The position numbers were made by a program, and so were the translations under genes. Shown here one piece after another: positions 1-5,618 of a stretch of 10,075 nt of DNA. The notes beneath the pieces are model-generated. The model ran no database searches and was not told the origin of the DNA. It saw only the letters and a list, made by a program, of their open reading frames with translations. The first letter of the stretch is position 1. Every line of letters begins with the position of its first letter. The stretch is from JASFTV01 sp050050615 (GTDB taxonomy: Bacteria; Desulfobacterota; DSM-4660; Desulfatiglandales; HGW-15). The DNA lies in the NCBI GenBank assembly GCA_050050615.1, contig JASFTV010000108.1:1-10075 (forward strand). Direction: 5' to 3'.

Positions 1-483
1 GAGATACCGCAAGAACATATGGACCAGATCCTTGAATCGATCCGATGGTCCCCGTCATGGGCGAACACGCAATGCTGGGAAGTGGTCTTGGTAAAGGATC
101 CAGCCGTCAAAGAGAAACTGCAAGAGACCCTCCCACGGACCAATCCCGCCTCAAAGGGGATTACTCAGGCGCCAGTTGTTCTTGCGCTCTGCGGGAAGCT
201 GAAGAGTTCAGGTTATTACAAAGGCGAGGTCACCACAAAACTCGGGGACTGGTTCATGTTCGACCTCGGAATTGCCACGCAGAGCCTATGTTTGACCGCT
301 CACAGTTTGGGGCTGGGCACCGTCATTGTTGGGCTCTTTGATCACAACAGGGTGAAAGAGATTCTGGGGTTAGGAGAAAATTTCGAAGTTGTTGTTCTCA
401 TTCCTATAGGCTATCCTGCCAAGGATGCTCCGGCCCCCAAACGCCGTGAGATCAGTGAGTTTACCCACTACGATAAGTTCTAG
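1..483 (+). CDS. Nitroreductase-family protein, 3' part (5' end outside window)
   Basis: FMN-dependent oxidoreductase of the nitroreductase superfamily; members reduce nitroaromatics, quinones or flavins with NAD(P)H, usually as cytoplasmic dimers. The substrate cannot be told from sequence. The frame is open from base 1: codons before the ATG at 19 read EIPQEH and run straight into MDQILESIRWSPSWANTQ, the usual 'eIP.e.l..il.a.r.aPSw.N.Q' FMN-binding start of this family, so the ATG at 19 is internal and the true start lies upstream. Further family marks are the central helix with TQSLCLTAHSLGLGTV, the IPIGYP strand, and a basic C-terminal tail. About 160 residues are visible, close to a full domain of 170-200, so only about 10-30 residues are missing. 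It ends at TAG and faces the TANGO2-like gene tail to tail. Confidence 0.9.
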   Translation, partial: EIPQEHMDQILESIRWSPSWANTQCWEVVLVKDPAVKEKLQETLPRTNPASKGITQAPVVLALCGKLKSSGYYKGEVTTKLGDWFMFDLGIATQSLCLTAHSLGLGTVIVGLFDHNRVKEILGLGENFEVVVLIPIGYPAKDAPAPKRREISEFTHYDKF

Positions 484-501
484 ACAGAATTCCAGGCTTG
501 C

Positions 502-542
502 CACAGGGTAGGCATACCTCTGCATCGATCTGAGGCCCTGTG
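502..542. repeat. Inverted repeat downstream of the nitroreductase gene
   Basis: CACAGGG at 502-508 is the reverse complement of CCCTGTG at 536-542. Inside it, CCTC (517-520) can pair with GAGG (532-535), giving a nested stem with an 8-base bulge on one side. It begins 18 bases after the nitroreductase stop. No U-tract follows, so it may be an mRNA 3'-end structure rather than a classical terminator. Confidence 0.4.
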
Positions 543-568
543 TCTCCTAAGGACGATACAAAACCGGG

Positions 569-589
569 AGGGCATGCTTAATGTGCCCT
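569..589. terminator. Candidate terminator hairpin at a convergent junction
   Basis: AGGGCA (569-574) and TGCCCT (584-589) form a 6-bp stem with a 9-base loop. On the + strand it is followed by GTTCTTGTC, a weak T-rich tail. It lies between the nitroreductase stop (483) and the stop of the minus-strand TANGO2-like gene (623). The stem is short and the T-tract imperfect, so confidence is modest. Confidence 0.35.
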
Positions 590-622
590 GTTCTTGTCAA
601 TGCTGGTGAGTAAGTCTCCTGC

Positions 623-1393
623 TCAGGATTCCAGGGCGAATTCGAATGTTGAGGATTGGGTGGGTGCAGAACCGGCACTGAAGGTCCTCTCAATAAAGGT
701 CACGTGATCGTTCTTGTCGATCAAAAGGAGTGTTGAAGAGCGGGTCCCATAGGTGGGGCTCAAGATGAAGATGGGGGAAAGGATTCGCTCCCATTCGAGT
801 CCGATGCCGGTATGGGGAAGCGATTCGTCAGGGGCCGTGGTGCGATCCTCGAGAACCTGGAACAGTTCCTCGGGCAGAGGGCTTTTACGCTTGGTTAGGA
901 GGCTGGACATGAGATCTTTGCCCCGGGTAACCTTTGGCCACGGCGAGTCTAAAAGGTGGTTGCTCAGGCCGTGTAGGCTCAATGAAAGGGGTAGGGGGGT
1001 GTCACTTCGGTTTGAATACCAGAAGAGGTGATCTTTTTCACCGATGATAAGATTGAATCCATTATAGTTGTGTGCTTCACGTCGCACCTTGTTTAGATAA
1101 TCCGTAGCGCTTTCCTCCCCAAGCAGGAAAGTGCTTAAAAGCTTGCCCCGGGAAGGGGCGTTTTTTTTGAAGGAGCCCGGATCTCTATAGTTGGTGATTG
1201 TTCCAAGTCGTCCCTTCTTCGTGACACCAAGCCATGTGCCTCCTGCGGCCAAATCACGCCCCGCAAGGAGGTAAGGCGCTTTGTCCCAGAAATCAGCCGG
1301 GGCGGAAGGTCGCTCATAAAACTCATCCCGGTTGGCCGCTAGAATCAGTTTATACCTAGGATGTTTGTTTATAGCTAAAAGAATCAAGCACAT
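623..1393 (-). CDS. TANGO2/NRDE-family protein
   Basis: A 256-residue protein of the NRDE superfamily, related to eukaryotic TANGO2. The eponymous Asn-Arg-Asp-Glu is at residues 21-24, in AANRDEFYERPS. It follows an N-terminal MCLILLAINK in which Cys2 would be exposed after Met removal, as in Ntn-hydrolase-like folds. Other family blocks are LLAGRDLAAGGTWLGV (about 42-57), GRLGTITNYRDP (61-72), and a late GTRSSTLLLID block before the C-terminal strand. Length matches bacterial members (about 250-270). The biochemical function is unresolved; TANGO2 has been linked to lipid, acyl-CoA and haem handling, so placement near acyl-CoA genes may be meaningful, but that is inference. The start is ATG with no strong Shine-Dalgarno upstream. 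The gene stands alone, convergent with the nitroreductase gene and divergent from the thiolase gene. Confidence 0.92.
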   Translation of the reverse strand: MCLILLAINKHPRYKLILAANRDEFYERPSAPADFWDKAPYLLAGRDLAAGGTWLGVTKKGRLGTITNYRDPGSFKKNAPSRGKLLSTFLLGEESATDYLNKVRREAHNYNGFNLIIGEKDHLFWYSNRSDTPLPLSLSLHGLSNHLLDSPWPKVTRGKDLMSSLLTKRKSPLPEELFQVLEDRTTAPDESLPHTGIGLEWERILSPIFILSPTYGTRSSTLLLIDKNDHVTFIERTFSAGSAPTQSSTFEFALES

Positions 1394-1804
1394 TGGATAG
1401 TTACCTAATATTATTAAAGTAATTTATGAGATAATGGGTGGCGCATTCCGCAGGCATTCCCATTTGGGCGTGCTTCGCTGCAATGCGAATGTCGCACGCA
1501 ACAGCGTGTTCACATCCTCCCCATAAGCGTACCCGTTGACCCTTGCAATGACCGGGTAGGGAAAAGTTTGAAATGGATTTTACTTCGACGCGATCCGCAT
1601 TTCAAAGTTTTTCTTTTTATTACGCGACAAAGGCAAAAGTATCCTTTGGCATGCGTCTCTTTGTCCTTGATTTGCGGTTCACAAATTGCGAAACTCGTTG
1701 CGCTAAGCCAGCCTCAAATGTATCCCCATTATGAAAAGAGCTTTACGGGGGATAGTGGTTAAACAACTGAAAAAGAGAGTGGCTAACGCGGCAAGGAGGA
1801 TAAA
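1394..1804. other. Gene-free divergent intergenic region
   Basis: About 0.4 kb between the divergent TANGO2-like and thiolase genes, so it should hold promoters for both. Bases 1394-1435 are AT-rich (TAATATTATTAAAGTAAT) and are the likely promoter side of the minus-strand gene, but I could not fix clear -35/-10 boxes. Bases 1443-1501 hold overlapping imperfect inverted repeats, for example GCGTGC near 1470 with GCACGC near 1495. The stretch at about 1680-1725, with CGAAACTCGTTGCGCTAAG, resembles a dispersed intergenic sequence I associate with Desulfobacterota genomes; this is from memory. A 64-codon ORF at 1568-1762 shows no protein-like features. Confidence 0.5.
1793..1800 (+). promoter_or_regulatory. 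Strong ribosome binding site fixing the thiolase GTG start
   Basis: AAGGAGGA, a near-perfect Shine-Dalgarno, lies 4 bases upstream of the GTG at 1805. It settles the non-ATG start of the thiolase. The encoded N-terminus then begins RDAVIISAVRTPVG, the normal thiolase first strand. Confidence 0.85.
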
Positions 1805-3046
1805 GTGAGAGACGCGGTCATCATAAGTGCTGTACGTACGCCGGTGGGAAGATATATGGGCGCGCTTAGGGAGGTGCCCGCCCATGACTTGGCTGCTTTG
1901 GTCTTGAATACGGCTGTGGAACGTGCCGGAATAGATATTGCCTTGGTAGAAGATGTCATTATGGGCCAATCCTACCAGAGTGGGGAGTATGTGAACATCG
2001 CACGGATGGCCCTGCTCAAGGCGGGCTGGCCTGATTCTATTCCAGGCATCACACTGGACAGACGGTGTTGTACGGGCCTTGATGTGATCTGTTTTGCCGG
2101 CATGAAGATCCAATCCAGGCATGCGGATGTGATCGTAGCGGGTGGCGTTGAGAGTATGAGCACAGCAGAGTTTTATGTGCCCGGAGAAATAAAGTGGGGC
2201 ATAGGTGGCAGAGGCGGTATGCCACGCGGACATGGAGATCTTTCCATATGGGGTATCCCTTTTTACGATCGCATTCAGAGAGCCAGAGTCATGTCTCAGC
2301 CGGAAAAACGCTATGGCATTCTGCCGTCCATGATGTCGTGGGCTGAGAGAGCGGCCAATGAGGAGGGAATTACACGTGAGGAATGCGATCAATGGGCTCT
2401 GCTAAGCCATCAGAAAGCCTGCTCGGCTCTGAAGGCCGGAAAATTCACTGAAGAGATGGTTCCGGTGACGGTAACAAGGCTCAAAGGCGAACCTGTCATC
2501 GTCGATCAGGACGAGGGTCCCCGTGAGGATACGAGCCTTGAGAAGCTATCAAAGCTCAAGCCGGTGCTCGGTGGGGTTTGTACGGCAGGAAATTCGTCCT
2601 CTGAAAATGACGGCGCAGCCGCCGTCGTGGTTACTTCCGCAGAGAAGGCGAACGAGCTAGGGGTGAAGCCGTTGGGCAAATTGAAATGCTTTGCGGTCAC
2701 GGGGGACGACCCGCGCAGGACATACAAAACGATTCCCAAGGCAGTGAGCAAAGCCCTGAAAAAGGCAGGACTGAGCTTAGACCAGATGGATCTCATCGAG
2801 ATACAGGAGGCGTTTGCCGCACAAGTCCTTGCGGATCTGAAGGAGATGGGCTTGGGGTCGGAAGATTACGGCAGGATCAATGTCAATGGATCAGGAATCT
2901 CCCTCGGGCACCCGATTGCCTGCACAGGAACACGTATCCTGGTCACCATGCTCTACGAGATGGGAAGACGAAATGTCCGCTATGGCCTCGAATCTATTTG
3001 CGGCGGTGGGGGGTTAGGCATTGCTGCAATCATAGAACGGAGGTAA
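1805..3046 (+). CDS. Thiolase-family acetyl-CoA acyltransferase, atypical active site
   Basis: A 413-residue cytoplasmic thiolase, expected to cleave 3-ketoacyl-CoA with CoA (last step of beta-oxidation) or run the reverse condensation. It opens with RDAVIISAVRTPVGRYMGAL. The acyl-accepting cysteine is Cys88 in LDRRCCTGLD, and VIVAGGVESMS (109-119) follows. The catalytic His is His369 in GHPIACTGTRI, and the second cysteine is Cys399 in CGGGGLGIAA. Differences from the usual pattern: the NEAFA motif is QEAFAA with Gln334 for Asn; GHPxG is GHPIA with Ala372; and the loop at about 120-170 is long and glycine-rich, so the protein exceeds the usual 390-400 residues. All three catalytic residues are kept, so activity is likely, but chain-length or substrate preference may differ. 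The 3-hydroxyacyl-CoA dehydrogenase gene lies 361 bases downstream on the same strand. The start is GTG, supported by a strong ribosome binding site. Confidence 0.94.
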   Translation: MRDAVIISAVRTPVGRYMGALREVPAHDLAALVLNTAVERAGIDIALVEDVIMGQSYQSGEYVNIARMALLKAGWPDSIPGITLDRRCCTGLDVICFAGMKIQSRHADVIVAGGVESMSTAEFYVPGEIKWGIGGRGGMPRGHGDLSIWGIPFYDRIQRARVMSQPEKRYGILPSMMSWAERAANEEGITREECDQWALLSHQKACSALKAGKFTEEMVPVTVTRLKGEPVIVDQDEGPREDTSLEKLSKLKPVLGGVCTAGNSSSENDGAAAVVVTSAEKANELGVKPLGKLKCFAVTGDDPRRTYKTIPKAVSKALKKAGLSLDQMDLIEIQEAFAAQVLADLKEMGLGSEDYGRINVNGSGISLGHPIACTGTRILVTMLYEMGRRNVRYGLESICGGGGLGIAAIIERR

Positions 3047-3094
3047 GGGCTGTTTTCGGAAATGCTGATTTGAGAACTCCAGGAGATCTTGTCT

Positions 3095-3122
3095 CGAAAT
3101 CCCCCAGCCCCCTTTAAGAAAG
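3095..3122. repeat. C-rich element, left copy of an inverted pair
   Basis: The core is AAATCCCCCAGCCCCCTTTA. Its reverse complement (TAAAGGGGGCTGGGGGATTT) closely resembles the G-rich element at 3347-3377. Elements of the form AATCCCCC...CCCCCTTT are, from memory, very common between genes in Desulfobacterota. It could be one end of a small non-autonomous mobile element or a stand-alone repeat. Confidence 0.5.
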
Positions 3123-3215
3123 CAGGAGAAAAAACTTTTTTCTTTATCGGCGACGCGTCGACCCGCTAACGAGAGTCGCATGGTATGATTACTCTTCCCC
3201 CTTTTCAAACTGTGC

Positions 3216-3252
3216 TTTACCCGCACCTGGGTCGCCGGACACAGGGGGTAAA
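3216..3252. repeat. Strong imperfect hairpin in the dehydrogenase leader
   Basis: TTTACCC (3216-3222) pairs with GGGTAAA (3246-3252). Inside, CCTG (3226-3229) pairs with CAGG (3242-3245) and GTC pairs with GAC around a GCCG tetraloop. Only a 3-base bulge (GCA) and one G/A mismatch interrupt the stem. The right half can instead pair with 3305-3319. A structured RNA leader or a cruciform-forming repeat are both possible. Confidence 0.55.
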
Positions 3253-3319
3253 TGCCTTCTAACAATCCCCAACCATGCCCAACGAATCGGCTCAGCGACC
3301 TCTGTTACCCCCGGTGTCC
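3237..3319. repeat. Long-range inverted repeat, 14 of 15 bases matching
   Basis: GGACACAGGGGGTAA at 3237-3251 is complementary to TTACCCCCGGTGTCC at 3305-3319 with one mismatch, across a 53-base spacer. Its left arm is shared with the 3216-3252 hairpin, so the two pairings exclude each other in one RNA. Confidence 0.55.
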
Positions 3320-3346
3320 ATCAAAAGATGCGGGACAGGTTCGGTT

Positions 3347-3377
3347 TTCAAATAGGGGGGGGATTGAGGGGGATTTT
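3347..3377. repeat. G-rich element, right copy of an inverted pair
   Basis: It contains an eight-G run (3355-3362), then ATTGAGGGGGATTTT. This is the inverted, imperfect counterpart of the C-rich element at 3095-3122. It ends about 30 bases before the dehydrogenase start, so its position in the 5' leader may affect expression. G-quadruplex formation is unlikely, with only two long G runs. Confidence 0.5.
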
Positions 3378-3407
3378 CTCAGGGAATGAATCGCCAAGGA
3401 GCAAGAT

Positions 3408-4262
3408 ATGACCATTGAGAAAGTTTGTGTCGTTGGCATGGGCACCATGGGCAGCCAGATCGGCGTTGTCTGCGCTAGGGCCGGCTTTCCAACGATTATG
3501 GTTGACCGCTCGCATGAGCAGGTGGAAGGGGGATTGAAGAGCATCCGCTCTTTTGTGAATGGGCAGGAAAAAAAGGGAAAGATGGATACGGAAGCTGTTG
3601 ACAAGATTCTGTCACTGATCAGCACGGGTACGGACCTGGAAGGGGCCGTATCCAACGTAGATCTTGCGATCGAGGCCGTTTACGAGAAAATAGAGATCAA
3701 GAAAGAGGTTTTCAAAAGGATGGACGCGGCAAGCCCGGGCCAGACCATCCTGGCAAGCAATACATCAACCCTCTGGATTGCTGAAATCGCTGCAGCCACA
3801 AACCGTGCGGAGAAGTGTATCGGCACCCATTTCTTGATCCCGGCCGCACTCACCCCTCTCGTTGAAGTGGTGCGAGGAACTGAAACCTCTGATGAGACCC
3901 ATGACGTGGTCGTAGATTTTCTTGAAAAATGCGGAAAAGAAACAATAACCGTCGCAGACTCACCCGGTTTTGTCATCAATCGACTTTACCTGCCTATGGT
4001 CAATGAGGCCTTTATTGCTCTTGAGACGGGTCTTGCTACCGCCCGGGAGATTGACAGGAGCTGCACCAGAGGTTTGGGGTTTCCGTTGGGCCCGCTGGCT
4101 GCTGCAGATGCCTTTGGGCTCGACATCCTTCTGTCGTGCATGACAACTTTTCACAGAGAACTGGGGGACAAATACCGGCCAGCTCCCTTGCTGATCAAGC
4201 TCGTAAAGGCCGGGCGCCTGGGCAGAAAGACCGGGCGAGGCGTATATGATTACAAGAAATAG
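3408..4262 (+). CDS. 3-hydroxyacyl-CoA dehydrogenase
   Basis: A 284-residue stand-alone enzyme that oxidises (S)-3-hydroxyacyl-CoA to 3-ketoacyl-CoA with NAD+, or runs the reverse as in hydroxybutyryl-CoA formation. The Rossmann fold opens with VCVVGMGTMGSQIG (GxGxxG at 10-15), and Asp33 ends the second strand as the NAD ribose ligand. Family catalytic residues are visible: Ser120 in ASNTST, His141 in GTHF, Glu153 in LVEVVRG, and Asn191 in DSPGFVINRL. The C-terminal helical domain carries GFPLGPLAAADAFGLD and ends with the typical GRKTGRGVYDY. One oddity: the common HFFNP motif after the catalytic His is HFLIP, with Ile144 for Asn. Length is normal (280-290). ATG is preceded by AAGGAG at 6 bases. 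It is the natural partner of the upstream thiolase, but the 361-base gap suggests its own transcription or leader control. Confidence 0.95.
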   Translation: MTIEKVCVVGMGTMGSQIGVVCARAGFPTIMVDRSHEQVEGGLKSIRSFVNGQEKKGKMDTEAVDKILSLISTGTDLEGAVSNVDLAIEAVYEKIEIKKEVFKRMDAASPGQTILASNTSTLWIAEIAAATNRAEKCIGTHFLIPAALTPLVEVVRGTETSDETHDVVVDFLEKCGKETITVADSPGFVINRLYLPMVNEAFIALETGLATAREIDRSCTRGLGFPLGPLAAADAFGLDILLSCMTTFHRELGDKYRPAPLLIKLVKAGRLGRKTGRGVYDYKK

Positions 4263-4302
4263 TTTATCTCCTGTTAGCCCCCTCTGCTTAACCCTGTCAA
4301 AT

Positions 4303-4317
4303 CCCCGCTTTGCGGGG
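4303..4317. terminator. Small GC hairpin at a convergent junction
   Basis: CCCCGC TTT GCGGGG is a perfect 6-bp GC stem with a 3-base loop. It sits between the convergent dehydrogenase (stop at 4262) and FAH-family (stop at 4377) genes. Neither strand has a proper T-tract directly after the stem, though on the minus strand ATTTG follows. It may act as a bidirectional terminator or protect mRNA 3' ends. Confidence 0.4.
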
Positions 4318-4376
4318 TCAGCCGCAGGCCGAAAAAAGTATTGTGAGACCGTCTCCCGGGGGGTGGGCGACTTTCT

Positions 4377-5195
4377 TCATGTGGTCTTGCACCGATTTTC
4401 AAGTCGCCCTATTTTTTCAATCTCAACAACAACTTTGTCGCCATGTTTGAGATAGATCGACGGATTGCGGAAGGAACCCACACCGCTAGGGGTGCCTGTC
4501 AGAATGAGGTCTCCGGGAAACAGGGTGAAGTGATTGGATAGAAACGCCAAGAGTTGCGGAAGTTTGAATATCATCATGCTCGTATTGCTGTCCTGCATCT
4601 GCTGGTCATTCACAATGCAACGGATCCTCAGATTATGGGGATCCGAGATATGCTCGCGCGTTACGATCCAGGGGCCAAGAGGACAAAAGGTGTCCAAGGA
4701 CTTGCCTCTTACCCACTGCCTGTCGGCAAACTGCAAATCCCTGGCGCTCACATCATTGGCACAGGTGTATCCAAACACGGATTCCATGGCGTCCTCTTCT
4801 TGACACAAGGACACCTTTTTCCCGATGATGACCGCCAGTTCTGCTTCAAAATCAACCTTCCTGGTCACGCCGGTATTCCAGGTGATCGGTTCATTGTGTC
4901 CAATCAAGGTGTTCGGGAATTTTGCAAAAACCATAGGGATTTCGGGGACTTCCCCTTTGCTTTCTTGAATATGGTCTGCGTAGTTCAGGCCGATCGCGAT
5001 GATCTTGGACGGGTGGCTGACAGCAGGCGCGAAGCGAATCTTATCCAAGGCTATGGCGGGTTCAGCATGCTTCCAGGATGGCTTGCTTTTGATGAAGTCG
5101 ATCATCGAACCCGGGAAGTCAATAGGGATGAGCGCGTCATGCTCTACCAGGCCCAGCCGAATACGATCATTATCATCGTATTGTGCGATTTTCAT
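4377..5195 (-). CDS. Fumarylacetoacetate hydrolase (FAH) family protein
   Basis: A 272-residue member of the FAH superfamily. These metal-dependent enzymes hydrolyse, isomerise or decarboxylate beta-diketo and 2-keto acids, often in aromatic-ring catabolism (fumarylpyruvate, 2-hydroxyhepta-2,4-diene-1,7-dioate) or as acylpyruvases. A short N-terminal domain (1-60) precedes the catalytic domain. That domain begins KIIAIGLNYADHIQES, then VDFEAELAVIIG with likely metal ligands Glu117 and Glu119, then GYTCANDVSARDLQ with the third ligand Asp148. GKSLDTFCPLGPWIV and GTPSGVG follow, both diagnostic. The exact substrate cannot be assigned. ATG is preceded by GAGG (5204-5207) at 8 bases. The gene converges on the dehydrogenase and has an inverted repeat upstream at 5230-5270. 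It may act in the same catabolic route as the acyl-CoA genes, by inference from position only. Confidence 0.95.
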   Translation of the reverse strand: MKIAQYDDNDRIRLGLVEHDALIPIDFPGSMIDFIKSKPSWKHAEPAIALDKIRFAPAVSHPSKIIAIGLNYADHIQESKGEVPEIPMVFAKFPNTLIGHNEPITWNTGVTRKVDFEAELAVIIGKKVSLCQEEDAMESVFGYTCANDVSARDLQFADRQWVRGKSLDTFCPLGPWIVTREHISDPHNLRIRCIVNDQQMQDSNTSMMIFKLPQLLAFLSNHFTLFPGDLILTGTPSGVGSFRNPSIYLKHGDKVVVEIEKIGRLENRCKTT

Positions 5196-5229
5196 ATGTC
5201 ATACCTCACTAAGCTTCTTATTGGACAAG

Positions 5230-5270
5230 GGTTTCCGCGGTCATAACGCGTTCCAAGGGAGGCGGAAACC
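5230..5270. promoter_or_regulatory. Inverted repeat upstream of the FAH-family gene (possible operator)
   Basis: GGTTTCCGC (5230-5238) is the exact reverse complement of GCGGAAACC (5262-5270), with a 23-base spacer. An 8-base palindrome AACGCGTT (5245-5252) sits near its centre. It lies 35-75 bases upstream of the minus-strand FAH start, where an operator or leader hairpin would be expected. No protein can be named as its binder. Confidence 0.4.
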
Positions 5271-5441
5271 ACAGAGATGGATGACCAAATATCACAATTC
5301 AAGACCTGGCGGTCAAGCAAAAGGCATCTCATGGATTCGGGAATTCAAAAATAGCTTGCAATCAGGTTTGATGGAACCTATGAATATAGGAGCCTTCTAT
5401 ATATACACTAATACTTTAACTATACAATATAACTTTTTAAT
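5271..5441. other. Gene-free stretch turning strongly AT-rich
   Basis: Remainder of the divergent region between the FAH-family gene and the plus-strand peptide/aldolase pair. Bases from about 5390 are strongly AT-rich, as in a promoter region. A weak candidate promoter is TTGCAA (5356-5361), a 17-base spacer, and TATGAA (5379-5384). The latter overlaps a small hairpin, CCTAT GAAT ATAGG (5377-5390). Both boxes match consensus at only 4 of 6 positions. Confidence 0.3.
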
Positions 5442-5618
5442 ATGATATATAAAAATAGTTACATAAACCTCTTTTCTTTCCTGATGCTCATTCTCTTTTT
5501 TGCCTTGCCCGGGGCGAGTAAAGGGGCCCAGGAATTGCCGGAGAAATCAAGGCCCCTGGTAATTACTGATCAATTTGTCGAATCATCTTTTAAGTATGAA
5601 GGACAGAAATCACTCTAA
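5442..5618 (+). CDS. Candidate small exported peptide overlapping the aldolase gene
   Basis: A 58-codon ORF. The N-terminus reads MIYKNSYINLFSFLMLILFF followed by ALPGASKGAQ: a lysine, a long hydrophobic run (about residues 8-23), and a small-residue cleavage region (A-x-x ending near Ala25 or Ala29). This is a convincing Sec signal peptide shape. The mature part would be only about 30 residues, with PEKSRPLVITDQF and a polar tail. I see no clear Shine-Dalgarno, but the upstream DNA is AT-rich. The last 23 bases overlap the aldolase ATG at 5596 in another frame, which would permit translational coupling. It may be a genuine small secreted or membrane peptide, or the truncated start of a larger exported protein, since RPLVIT faintly recalls the start of LptA-type proteins. 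Function unknown. Confidence 0.42.
   Translation: MIYKNSYINLFSFLMLILFFALPGASKGAQELPEKSRPLVITDQFVESSFKYEGQKSL

Larger units (their letters stand above)
3047..3407. other. Structured intergenic region upstream of the hydroxyacyl-CoA dehydrogenase
   Basis: A 361-base gap with no convincing gene but several inverted repeats. It has an outer C-rich/G-rich pair near its two ends, a strong hairpin at 3216-3252 and a second pairing partner at 3305-3319, all listed separately. A 10-base palindrome CGACGCGTCG sits at 3151-3160. A-tract and T-tract halves (AAAAAACTTTTTT, about 3129-3141) lie between. The dehydrogenase ribosome binding site AAGGAG is at 3396-3401, 6 bases before its ATG. Confidence 0.6.

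Noticed and set aside
19..21. ATG at 19 as the start of the nitroreductase
   Set aside because: In-frame codons before it encode EIPQEH, part of the conserved N-terminal region, so the gene begins outside the window.
1568..1762. 64-codon plus-strand ORF before the thiolase
   Set aside because: There is no ribosome binding site, the composition is unlike a protein, and it resembles non-coding repeat DNA.
1703..2392. 229-codon minus-strand ORF antisense to the thiolase
   Set aside because: It lies opposite an unmistakable thiolase, and its translation has no domain-like pattern.
3355..3375. G-quadruplex in the G-rich element
   Set aside because: There are only two long G runs with an ATTGA spacer; four separate G tracts are not clearly available.
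4554..5246. 230-codon plus-strand ORF
   Set aside because: It is the antisense shadow of the FAH-family gene, whose motifs are all conserved on the minus strand.
5525..5618. Small exported ORF as a degraded lptA gene
   Set aside because: Only the short RPLVIT stretch resembles LptA; the following residues do not, so the resemblance is too thin to annotate.
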